Shown: positions 8,922-17,265 of the stretch, one piece after another | How positions within the stretch are numbered: the stretch's first letter is position 1 | Layout: each line of letters starts with the position of its first letter | Assembly (NCBI GenBank): GCA_913043235.1 | Contig: CAJWLO010000018.1 | Span: 1-52,480 of the forward strand | Direction: 5' to 3' | Origin: an uncultured Fidelibacterota bacterium | GTDB lineage: Bacteria > Fidelibacterota > Marinisomatia > Marinisomatales > UBA1611 | DNA: 52,480 nucleotides | Position numbers and translations under genes: made by a program | Notes under the pieces: generated by a model | Seen by the model: only the letters and a program-made list of their open reading frames with translations | Databases searched by the model: none | Told to the model about the DNA's origin: nothing

Positions 8922-10322
8922 TTAGATATCGTTATTGTCCCGATGACTTTCCTTCCAATTTTCTAATTTGATTGATAGATCGGATAAAATTTTAGGATTC
9001 TCACTTGCAAGATTGATTGTGTTGTATGGATCCTTTTTAATATTGAAAAGGATCTTTTTTTGTTGAACTTGGTCCCAGCTAAAAAACCAATCCTTTGTTC
9101 TTATCCAATAGTATTCGGTATCTAATCCCATTGGATCTCCATTTTCACTTGTGTCTCTTATTTTTGTACCATTACCAATTATCTCTGTTCGACCATTAAA
9201 AGGTTCATTATAGATTGCATTTTTATATGATATCCCGTGATATTCATTTGGGATTTTTATTCCAACAATATCAAGTATAGTTGCAGGGATATCAGTACTA
9301 TGTATTAAATCATTTCTATGTATATTTTTTTCTATATTGCTCTCCCATGAAAAAATAATTGGTGTGCGAAATGATTGATCATAGACCGAGAGTTTACCCT
9401 TATCTCCACCATTGTGAGATCTCATAGGGTCGTTAAAAAATTCCTGATCAGGCTCTTGTTCCCATCCATTATCATTCACGTATATAAAGAAGGTATTCTG
9501 GTTTAAACTATTTTTTTTAAAATATCTTACTAGATTCCCAACTGCATCATCGAACCAGGTGCAATTTGCATAGTATTCAACCGCTGATTTTGAATAGCCT
9601 TTTCCATGATATAATTTGGTATACTTTTCAGGAGCATCGAAGGGATAATGTGGAAGCTGAGGTGCATACCAAATGAAAAATGGTTTATCTTTATTATTTT
9701 TTATAAAATCAAAAACAGGCTGGTTGGTTATCCTTCCAATATCAGTTCCTTCGCCCCCCATAAATTGCTGGAACCAGTTTCGTCCGTTTTTTTGTTCCCT
9801 TACCCAACCTTTTGTCATCCCATCTGTAAAACCGCCGTATTCATAGTGATACTCCCACCATTTCCCAGTTTGAAAACTCGTATACCCCTTTTCCTTTAAT
9901 AAACCTGGGAGAGTCTGCATATATTTCATCGAGTGGTACTTGAAATTCTCTTCCCAGGATTTCTGATTATTTTTTGACATTTCTAAAAAACTTTTCTTTT
10001 TCATTTTATCTAATTTTATTTTTTTCCACTTACGCTCATAATCGATAGGAAGTGTGCCGGTTATAAGAGATTGTAGTGCCGGTCTACAATGATTATCAGG
10101 GACATAACCATTAGTAAATAATATTCCACTATTTGCAAGTGAATCCATATTAGGCGTGGAAACGAAATCTGATCCCATAAATCCGAAATAGGGGTAACCG
10201 TGGTCATCACCAATAATTAGTACAATATTGGGAAGCTTTTTAGAATTATTTGAATGCTTGGATCCACTACAGTTAAAAAAGACTAGACAAGATATTAAAG
10301 CTATTATTTGTTTTGGTTTCAT
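8922..10322 (-). CDS. S1-family sulfatase lipoprotein with altered active-site signature
   Basis: A 466-residue sulfatase of the alkaline-phosphatase superfamily with a lipoprotein signal (LVFFNC, Cys18). The N-terminal metal-binding motif is present (NIVLIIGDDHG), as are the later HYPFDAPEKY and NDNGWEQEPD segments. The formylglycine site reads HCRPALQSLITG with Cys79: Cys and Pro of C-x-P-x-R are kept, but Arg is replaced by Leu. The usual signature is CxPSRxxLxTG. The Cys can still in principle be converted to formylglycine, but recognition by the maturase is uncertain. It is second in a two-gene operon, one base after the stop of the neighbouring sulfatase (10324-11838). It probably removes sulfate esters from a glycan at the envelope surface or in the periplasm. 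Confidence 0.87.
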   Translation of the reverse strand: MKPKQIIALISCLVFFNCSGSKHSNNSKKLPNIVLIIGDDHGYPYFGFMGSDFVSTPNMDSLANSGILFTNGYVPDNHCRPALQSLITGTLPIDYERKWKKIKLDKMKKKSFLEMSKNNQKSWEENFKYHSMKYMQTLPGLLKEKGYTSFQTGKWWEYHYEYGGFTDGMTKGWVREQKNGRNWFQQFMGGEGTDIGRITNQPVFDFIKNNKDKPFFIWYAPQLPHYPFDAPEKYTKLYHGKGYSKSAVEYYANCTWFDDAVGNLVRYFKKNSLNQNTFFIYVNDNGWEQEPDQEFFNDPMRSHNGGDKGKLSVYDQSFRTPIIFSWESNIEKNIHRNDLIHSTDIPATILDIVGIKIPNEYHGISYKNAIYNEPFNGRTEIIGNGTKIRDTSENGDPMGLDTEYYWIRTKDWFFSWDQVQQKKILFNIKKDPYNTINLASENPKILSDLSIKLENWKESHRDNNDI

Positions 10323-10323
10323 A

Positions 10324-11838
10324 TTATGTGCTGTACTGATTCTTATATTTTTTAGCCTTTGACCTGTATTGTTTGAATTTATGATTAATCTTTTTAGAAA
10401 ATTCTGTAACCTTCGCTGAATATTCTAGATCAAGAGAAATATTTTTATTTTCAATGGTACCTTTGGTTAAAGCATATAGCTCTCTGTTTACCACCTTGTA
10501 ACCTTGCTCTAGGTCCTGCCATTCTATGTATGTGTAATTTTTTGTATGCATAGCGTAGGACATTAGATTAGTAAAATCAGTATTCTTTTGGAAAGAACAA
10601 TATTGGCTGAATGAAGAATTAAATCCTTCGGGATCGGTGTTATGGAAGAGGGTTATAAAACTTTTGCCATCCAGGCCAACTGGTTTTGGCAGGGAAACCA
10701 AATCAGATAATGTTGGGTAAATATCTAACAGCTCAATATATTTTTCAGAGTTGTTTTTTGTTGGGGCCACTAAAGGGTCAAATATAATTAGTGGAACTCT
10801 CGTGCTTAGATAATAGTTTGTATGTTTACCCCATACCTGCTGATCTCCTAATTGATATCCATGGTCCCCCATAACAACAATAATTGTATTTTTTTCTAGA
10901 TCTAATTTCTCCAGCTTCCTTACAAGCATTCCCACTAGATCGTCTATAAAACTAACACATGCAAAATATCCGTGCCGCAACTCCAAAGCCTTAACATTAT
11001 TGAGGATTTTGTTCTTATAGTTATTCGTTTTGTATGAGCTGCTATAGTAATTGTATGAAGCCAGCTCGGACCATTTATATATGACGGAATCAGATCCTTC
11101 TGGAGATAGTGGAAATTCAGTTAGGCTAATATTATCTCTGTCATAGAGATTCCAGTACTTCGCTGGGGCTGCGAATGGAAGGTGTGGTTTTCTAAAACCA
11201 ACAGTAATGAAAAATGGTTTATCTTTTTCTTTTTCTATAAGAGACATTGCACTATCGCAGAGGACGTAATCTTTATATTTTTCTAGATCCTGATCTGTCT
11301 TTTCTACCGCAGGCCTATCAAATCCAAATAGGTGATTATTTAAAGAGTCCGCATAACATTCCCATCTGTTTGAAGGATCAGTCCATGATTTATCAGGGCC
11401 TACAAGATCAAAATAATAGTCCCATGATGCTCTATCATCTTTTGCATCGTGGTAAACTTTTCCAATAGAAGCGGTAAAATATCCATTCTCTTTGAAGTGT
11501 GCTGGCAGGGTTACGTGATTGGAAAATTCGGGCTTGGATTGCAGGTTCCCTGTGTGTCCTGTAGTCTCCGGACTCAGACCGGTAAGCATGCTTATCCTTG
11601 ATGGGCTACAATTTGCATATTGTGAAAATGTATTATGAAAAGAGACGCCTTTTTCAGCAAGCATATCCAAGTTTGGTGTTATGATATTATTATTTCCCCA
11701 TGCCCGAATTTCAGGACGAAGATCATCAACGATTATCATCAATACATTCTTTTGTAATGAATCCTTAAATGGAACACAACTTTGAAAGGTTGATATAAAA
11801 ATAATTAGAAAACAATTAATATTTTTTAGACTAACCAC
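10324..11838 (-). CDS. Iduronate-2-sulfatase-like S1 sulfatase lipoprotein
   Basis: A 504-residue S1 sulfatase. The GTG start gives a lipoprotein signal ending in TFQSC (Cys21). The opening NVLMIIVDDLRPEIRAWG and the C-S-P-S-R site at Cys77 are of the iduronate-2-sulfatase type (often subfamily S1_7), together with GKVYHDA, GFRKPHLPFAAPAKYW and VMGDHGYQLGDQQVWGKH. The active-site Cys, Arg and metal ligands look intact. It is the first gene of the leftward pair, transcribed away from the starch-binding gene at 12055. The shared 216-base upstream region holds the first copy of the TAGTNACT-N8-AGTNACTA dyad. The true substrate cannot be read from sequence; iduronate is only the name of the relative. 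Confidence 0.88.
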   Translation of the reverse strand: MVSLKNINCFLIIFISTFQSCVPFKDSLQKNVLMIIVDDLRPEIRAWGNNNIITPNLDMLAEKGVSFHNTFSQYANCSPSRISMLTGLSPETTGHTGNLQSKPEFSNHVTLPAHFKENGYFTASIGKVYHDAKDDRASWDYYFDLVGPDKSWTDPSNRWECYADSLNNHLFGFDRPAVEKTDQDLEKYKDYVLCDSAMSLIEKEKDKPFFITVGFRKPHLPFAAPAKYWNLYDRDNISLTEFPLSPEGSDSVIYKWSELASYNYYSSSYKTNNYKNKILNNVKALELRHGYFACVSFIDDLVGMLVRKLEKLDLEKNTIIVVMGDHGYQLGDQQVWGKHTNYYLSTRVPLIIFDPLVAPTKNNSEKYIELLDIYPTLSDLVSLPKPVGLDGKSFITLFHNTDPEGFNSSFSQYCSFQKNTDFTNLMSYAMHTKNYTYIEWQDLEQGYKVVNRELYALTKGTIENKNISLDLEYSAKVTEFSKKINHKFKQYRSKAKKYKNQYST

Positions 11839-11919
11839 GTTGGAATAATAATAATTGTTACTTGATAAAAAAATATATATAAATTAATATACAATATGAT
11901 TCCAAGATAATTAAATATA

Positions 11920-11943
11920 TAGTGACTCTATTATGAGTAACTA
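11920..11943. promoter_or_regulatory. Candidate TrmB operator, copy 1
   Basis: TAGTGACT, 8 bases, then AGTAACTA: an inverted repeat of two 8-mers matching TAGTNACT-N8-AGTNACTA. It lies in the divergent region, 82 bases upstream of the sulfatase start at 11838 and 112 bases upstream of the starch-binding gene start at 12055. The same spacing and arms recur before the TrmB gene and before malQ. The link to the regulator is inference. Confidence 0.6.
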
Positions 11944-12041
11944 TTAATCTTGGACAAGGTCATTTGCTCAGGAAAAATTAAACAGTTATATAACCATTTG
12001 CGTGAACAATGTGTGTAAATTTAATTATTATAAATTGAAAT

Positions 12042-12047
12042 AGGAGA
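12042..12047 (+). promoter_or_regulatory. Shine-Dalgarno site of the starch-binding gene
   Basis: AGGAGA lies 7 bases before the ATG at 12055. It is one of the few strong ribosome sites in the window and supports that start and high expression of this gene. Confidence 0.7.
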
Positions 12048-12054
12048 TTGTATA

Positions 12055-15000
12055 ATGAGATTAAAATATATTATAATACCAGTATTTAGTATAGCTATAC
12101 TTATTATATCAGGCTGTCTTGAAATGGAAGTCGAGAGCCAGCCTGCAAATGGAGCAATTAGTTCAACATTTTCAGCAACTACTGAAGTTATATTTATAAA
12201 AGATAGTGGCATTGATGCTACCGATGACCGTGGGATGCTTTTTGCTGTTCACAAACCCATTGGTTGGGTGATAGATAGTATTACCTACACGTCTCCAGAG
12301 CATGGGAATGGGATATTTACTTATCTTGGTAATGCTGCTGATGAAGCCGATGATAACCCAGGAGGTATAGACACAGGCTGGGAAGATTCCTTAGAAGCTG
12401 TGCATCCTGCAGATTCGCTTATGCATTGGCAAATGTATGTAAGTGATCAGGATACTACATCGGCATCGACCGAAGCTGATCCTGACACCTTCCATATTAC
12501 CGTCAACTATACTGTTGATGCAGCGGAAGGAAGTTATATGTTGAAATATTGGACAAGTCATACTAATAATGGTGATGCTGGTTCTGCAACTAATACAGCT
12601 AGTGCAGGAAGTCATTTTACCGCCTATGATCCTTCCACATCTTCCCTTGTCACCTTTACATTGACTGATGGATCTTGGAACAATCATAATGTAAAATTTA
12701 AGGGTTCAATGTCAGACTGGAATCTTTTTCCAGGATTTGATGATGGCACGAATGGAGATGTCACTGCAGGTGACCATGTTTGGACCGCCCAGTTTGCAAT
12801 TATTGAAGATGGCACATATGAATGGGGAGCGATTGAAGATGATGGAAGCGAGTGGGGTGTTTGGTTGATTGAAGGAGATAATCCATCATTTACAATATCA
12901 GGGTCTACTGTAACCGGTACCACTAGTTACACGATACCAGCATTTACTACGAATACTCCTGGTGCAATTAAATTTACGGTTACAGATGGTACAGCCAGCT
13001 ATGTAGACGTTGAATGGAAAGGTTCTCCAACGAGTTGGGAATTGGTGCAGATGTATGATGATGGAACCAATGGTGATGAAACAGCGAGTGACCATGTTTG
13101 GACGGCTGTTATTGAAAATGTTGTTGCAGACACCCACGAATGGGGTGTTATTGAAAATGATGGAAGTGAGTGGGGTGTTTGGTTGATTAATGGCCCCAAT
13201 CCTTCTTTTACTTTAGATACAGATCTTACAACTTATCATGGTCAAACCCATTATGAAATTCCAGCACCAACTGGCGATTCTGTGCTAGTAACTCTTACTG
13301 TTGATGATCAGACCTGGCTAAATACCAATCTAAAAATGAAGGGTACTTTGTCCAACTGGTCTGTGTTCCAGGCCTATGATGATGGAACCAATGGTGATGT
13401 CGCAGCGGATGATCATATATGGACAGCACAGTATCTCACCGCTGATGGGGATCACCAATGGGGTGCTATAGACACGACCAATCCTGATGGTTCTGGCTGT
13501 GTTTCGTGTGATGGTACAGATGGTTGGGGTACATGGTTAATGGAAGGTTTTCCTAACCCAGCCTTTACGGTTTCAGCAGGTGCTGTTACAGGAACTGTTA
13601 ATTTTGTTATTGCTCCTGATAGTTGTGAAACGGCGGGTTCAGTTTTATTTACTGTTCATGATACCAATGGCGATTATGTAAATGGTGATCTAAGGTGGAA
13701 AGGTACTCCTACAAACTGGGAACTGGTTCAAATGTATGATGATGGTACGAATGGTGATGAGACCGCGGGAGATCAAACTTGGACTTGTATCGTACCCAAT
13801 GTAACTGTTGGTGCCCATCAATGGGGTGCGGTTAACTGGGATGGTTCAGAAAATGGTGAGTGGCTGATTGACCCAGACCATGGAGGCAATCCAGCTTTTA
13901 CATTGGATGCTGATTTACTTACTCTTCATGGTGAGATGCACTATGAAATACCTTTAAGACTTTATCAAGATGTAACCAGAAGTGTTTTATTCCAGGTTGA
14001 CATGACAGAGTGGTTGGATGAACAAGGTTCGACCGGATATCGTGTATTTAATGTTGCACTTGATTCTATGGAAGTACGTGGTAGCTTTAATAACTGGGGA
14101 GATTGTACGGAATGTGCAATGACACGGACACCCGGGACCAACATTTTTAGCCATGCTATCAATGTAACAGCCCAGCCAAACTCTGAACATCAATATGCAT
14201 TCTATATGAACATGAGCCAGACCACGCTTAATGTAATTGCTGAACGATACGGTGCTGGAACTCCTCCCGTTGATTGGATTGGATGGGGTACGTCTCCTGA
14301 AGAGCTAGGAAACATAAATTTTAATCTTGGGGGGATCGATGATGATGGAACCCCTCTGATGCTACCAATGGAAGCATACTATGAAATATTTCCCGGACAT
14401 ATTCTTTCAGAAGGAGAAAGCATGGACCTTGAGTTTACTATAGATATGTCTACCCACGCTGGATTTAATGCCGCAGAAGACTCTCTATTCATTAGGACCC
14501 ATGATAAGTGGTTAAATTATGTACAAGGGTTTTCAAATGGTCAGGATATTAACCATACTACAACAGATCATAACCCAAGTGGTCCAACCATGAATGAAGA
14601 TGGCACCTATTCAATGACCTTTGATATCAAAGGTCCCCAGACCTGGTTTATTTACTATAAATGGGGTTATATGGATATGTCCGAAGCGACTGAAGTAATG
14701 GAACAAGGTGGAGGTCTCGGTGGTGTACCAAGAATTAGGTATTTCCACCAGGATGCTGACAATGGTTGTGAGTGGCCTGACCAGTTTTCATTCCCTGTCG
14801 ATGGTCCATTTGCATCTTCGGAAGATCTTGTTGTCGTTGAAGAATACGACTCAAGCGCTATCTGTATAGTTTTTGTTTCAAATGATGAATTGAACAATAC
14901 TATTCCTGATGAATATTTTATCAGCGAGAACTATCCAAACCCATTCAATCCAAGAACTAGGATGGAGTTTTCATTACCATCAGCATCAGATATCAGCTTT

Positions 15001-15189
15001 AAGGTATATTCACTAATTGGTGCAGAAGTTTATTCATATAATAAGAAAAAACTTTCTCCTGGACGCTATACTATTGAGTGGAATGGACGGGACTTAAAAA
15101 ACAATCCAGTCCCAAGTGGTGTTTATATTTATGAGTTTAGAGCAGGTGATTCATTTCGTGAAGCAAAAAAAATGACACTCTTGAAGTAA
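12055..15189 (+). CDS. Multi-repeat starch-binding-like surface lipoprotein with T9SS tail
   Basis: A 1044-residue protein with a good lipobox (ILIISGC, Cys21). Residues about 25-190 are an unassigned N-terminal domain. Four tandem repeats of about 105 residues follow (about 198-300, 303-405, 410-520, 528-635), each with a WKG/FKG-xxxxW core, a D-D-G-T-N-G-D stretch, W-T and a closing W-L-x-x-G/D-NP-F. Their layout recalls the carbohydrate-binding domains of SusE/SusF and CBM25/26-like starch-binding modules. A further module at about 643-790 has VRGSFNNWGD, typical of CBM20/CBM48-like folds, and another beta domain precedes the T9SS sorting tail (NYPNPFNPRTR, about residue 964 on). It stands alone between a candidate TrmB operator and a strong terminator, followed by a GH13 amylase. 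It probably captures starch or maltodextrin at the surface. Confidence 0.75.
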   Translation: MRLKYIIIPVFSIAILIISGCLEMEVESQPANGAISSTFSATTEVIFIKDSGIDATDDRGMLFAVHKPIGWVIDSITYTSPEHGNGIFTYLGNAADEADDNPGGIDTGWEDSLEAVHPADSLMHWQMYVSDQDTTSASTEADPDTFHITVNYTVDAAEGSYMLKYWTSHTNNGDAGSATNTASAGSHFTAYDPSTSSLVTFTLTDGSWNNHNVKFKGSMSDWNLFPGFDDGTNGDVTAGDHVWTAQFAIIEDGTYEWGAIEDDGSEWGVWLIEGDNPSFTISGSTVTGTTSYTIPAFTTNTPGAIKFTVTDGTASYVDVEWKGSPTSWELVQMYDDGTNGDETASDHVWTAVIENVVADTHEWGVIENDGSEWGVWLINGPNPSFTLDTDLTTYHGQTHYEIPAPTGDSVLVTLTVDDQTWLNTNLKMKGTLSNWSVFQAYDDGTNGDVAADDHIWTAQYLTADGDHQWGAIDTTNPDGSGCVSCDGTDGWGTWLMEGFPNPAFTVSAGAVTGTVNFVIAPDSCETAGSVLFTVHDTNGDYVNGDLRWKGTPTNWELVQMYDDGTNGDETAGDQTWTCIVPNVTVGAHQWGAVNWDGSENGEWLIDPDHGGNPAFTLDADLLTLHGEMHYEIPLRLYQDVTRSVLFQVDMTEWLDEQGSTGYRVFNVALDSMEVRGSFNNWGDCTECAMTRTPGTNIFSHAINVTAQPNSEHQYAFYMNMSQTTLNVIAERYGAGTPPVDWIGWGTSPEELGNINFNLGGIDDDGTPLMLPMEAYYEIFPGHILSEGESMDLEFTIDMSTHAGFNAAEDSLFIRTHDKWLNYVQGFSNGQDINHTTTDHNPSGPTMNEDGTYSMTFDIKGPQTWFIYYKWGYMDMSEATEVMEQGGGLGGVPRIRYFHQDADNGCEWPDQFSFPVDGPFASSEDLVVVEEYDSSAICIVFVSNDELNNTIPDEYFISENYPNPFNPRTRMEFSLPSASDISFKVYSLIGAEVYSYNKKKLSPGRYTIEWNGRDLKNNPVPSGVYIYEFRAGDSFREAKKMTLLK
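12646..13959 (+). repeat. Four tandem carbohydrate-binding-like repeats
   Basis: Four in-frame copies of about 105 codons inside the starch-binding gene. Repeats 2 and 4 share SWELVQMYDDGTNGDETA or close variants; repeats 1 and 3 share a D-x-W-x-x-x-N opening and DGTNGDV. The alternating resemblance (1 with 3, 2 with 4) suggests duplication of an ancestral pair. Confidence 0.8.
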
Positions 15190-15204
15190 CGAACAACTTC
15201 AAAT

Positions 15205-15241
15205 AAAAAAAGAGGCTTCTTTATGGAAGCCTCTTTTTTTT
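15205..15241 (+). terminator. Strong intrinsic terminator
   Basis: A perfect 15-bp stem (A7 then GAGGCTTC, pairing with GAAGCCTC then T7) with the 6-base loop TTTATG at 15220-15225 and a T tract. It begins 16 bases after the stop of the starch-binding gene. It ends that transcript; because the A and T tracts are symmetrical it could act in either direction, but no gene approaches from the right. Confidence 0.92.
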
Positions 15242-15350
15242 AATTAATTGGGAGCGTATTTGTATCAGAAATCATAATTTATGTTGATGCTTCAAAGATA
15301 GATTAATTGTTTCAATGTTTTTTATAGCTGAAAGAAAATAAATAAAAAGA

Positions 15351-17261
15351 GTGGCCTCACAATTTGCAAACTGGGTTTTTCTTTCATTGCATTTACTCGC
15401 AGTTGCAACAATTGATGCAAAAATAAATCCTATTGAAAGGGTAGAACCTCCTTTCTGGTGGACGCACTTTAAGGATAGAACGTTAGAAATTATGGTCTAC
15501 GGTGATAAAATAGGAGATACGAAGAAGGTTAGTGTATATAACAGGTCAAATAAAAAAGAAAAGACCATTCAAATTAAATCCATCAAAAAAACGGATAATG
15601 ATAATTATCTGTTTATCGAGCTGAAACTTGATAGGAGTCTTGCTGCAGGTGAATACAAATTCAATCTAACTGGTAAAAAGAAAAATAAGTTTAAATATAT
15701 CTTTCAAGATCCTGTCCCTAATAAAGATTATGCAAATGGTTTTGATGCTTCAGATGTGATCTATCTTCTTATGCCGGATAGATTCTCAAATGGTGACACT
15801 TCTAATGACCAGATTAAAGGGATGCTTAGCGGGACAAATAGATCATCACCCGGGGAGCGTCATGGGGGTGATTTTCGAGGTATCAGAAATAGGCTGAGTT
15901 ATCTTTTAGATCTTGGCATTACAGGTATCTGGATGACGCCAGTCTTTGAAAATGATATGCCAATCTCCTATGGTGCCTATGATGGACAAAGCTATGGAGC
16001 ATATCATGGGTATGCTGCCACCGATTTGTACAGCGTGGACCGAAGGTTTGGCGCTAATGCGGATTTTAAGCAATTGATAGATGAAGCCCATGTAATGGAT
16101 ATCAAAGTCATTATGGATTTCATACATAATCATGTAGGTGATCACCACTGGTGGTTCAAAGACCCGCCGCAGACTGATTGGTTTAATAGACCTACAAAGT
16201 TTTCTATAACAAACTATGAAACCGTTGTTGCCAGTGATCCCTATGCATCAAAATATGATTTGGAGCATCTTACGGCTGCTCCATTTGTTGAAGCGATGCC
16301 TGATTTAAATCAGAACAATCCTTTACTGAGTCGCTATCTTATTCAGAATACACTCTGGTGGATTGAATACGCCGGAATTGATGGAATACGGATGGATACC
16401 TACCCTTATGCATTTAAAGAGCATATGGCAGCTTGGGCAGGTAAAATAATGGATGAGTTCCCTAGTTTTAGGATTGTGGGAGAAGTTTGGGCTAAATATC
16501 CACCTTCAGTTTCTTATTGGCAAAATGGTTCTGAGACTTGGGATAATTATAATTCAAACCTCCCATCCGTAATTGATTTTCCATTTAGTAGCAGTGTGGG
16601 CGATGCTTTTGGCCATAATTCTAAGCCACGCATGATCAGAGAAATATATTTCACCTTTGCCCAAGATTGGATTTATCCGAAACCAATGAATAATGTCATT
16701 TTTTTAGATAATCATGATACAAATCGTTTTTATATGACAGTTGGTAGAGATTTAAGGAAATATAAACTTGGTCTGGTTTTGTTAATGGTATCGCGAGGTG
16801 TTCCCCAATTATACTACGGGGCTGAGATAAACTTATATGGTGATAGATCAAAAGGAGGTGACGCAGATATAAGAAAAGATTTTCCCGGCGGATGGCCCGA
16901 TGACAAGCGAGATGCATTTACAAAAAAAGGACGAACAGACGAAGAAAATGAACTATGGAACTTTTGTTCTTTATTATTGAATTGGAGAAAAAATAATTCA
17001 GTTATTCATAAAGGAAAAACCATGCAGTTTGTTCCAACAGATCAGCACACGTATGTGTTGGTTCGCTTTGATGATAGTGATGCTGTTTGTCTAATTATAA
17101 ATCCACTAGGCAAAGACGTTGTTTTTGATATAGAGAGGATAAGTGAGATAGCAGGTAATGCTGATCAGTATTTTGATGTCATGGATGGAAAAACCAAACA
17201 GCTTCCAAAAGAAATTAAGGTTGAGTCCATCGGGTTCAGGTTAATTGAATTCAAGCTGTAA
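15351..17261 (+). CDS. GH13 cyclomaltodextrinase/neopullulanase-type amylase
   Basis: A 636-residue exported amylase. The GTG start follows in-frame stops and gives a signal-like N-terminus (NWVFLSLHLLAVATIDA). The N-terminal domain begins VEPPFWWTHF, the hallmark of cyclomaltodextrinase N domains; the GH13 barrel follows (VIYLLMPDRFSNGD at 136). Catalytic residues are in place: nucleophile D349 in GIRMDTYP, acid/base E378 in VGEVW and D456 in FLDNHDTNRF. A short C-terminal beta domain ends the protein. The family acts on alpha-1,4/1,6-glucans such as pullulan, cyclodextrin or maltodextrin, as SusA does in Bacteroides. It lies after a terminator and 4 bases before the foldase gene, so it opens the long rightward gene run. 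No T9SS tail is present, so it is probably periplasmic. Confidence 0.9.
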   Translation: MASQFANWVFLSLHLLAVATIDAKINPIERVEPPFWWTHFKDRTLEIMVYGDKIGDTKKVSVYNRSNKKEKTIQIKSIKKTDNDNYLFIELKLDRSLAAGEYKFNLTGKKKNKFKYIFQDPVPNKDYANGFDASDVIYLLMPDRFSNGDTSNDQIKGMLSGTNRSSPGERHGGDFRGIRNRLSYLLDLGITGIWMTPVFENDMPISYGAYDGQSYGAYHGYAATDLYSVDRRFGANADFKQLIDEAHVMDIKVIMDFIHNHVGDHHWWFKDPPQTDWFNRPTKFSITNYETVVASDPYASKYDLEHLTAAPFVEAMPDLNQNNPLLSRYLIQNTLWWIEYAGIDGIRMDTYPYAFKEHMAAWAGKIMDEFPSFRIVGEVWAKYPPSVSYWQNGSETWDNYNSNLPSVIDFPFSSSVGDAFGHNSKPRMIREIYFTFAQDWIYPKPMNNVIFLDNHDTNRFYMTVGRDLRKYKLGLVLLMVSRGVPQLYYGAEINLYGDRSKGGDADIRKDFPGGWPDDKRDAFTKKGRTDEENELWNFCSLLLNWRKNNSVIHKGKTMQFVPTDQHTYVLVRFDDSDAVCLIINPLGKDVVFDIERISEIAGNADQYFDVMDGKTKQLPKEIKVESIGFRLIEFKL

Positions 17262-17265
17262 ATAA

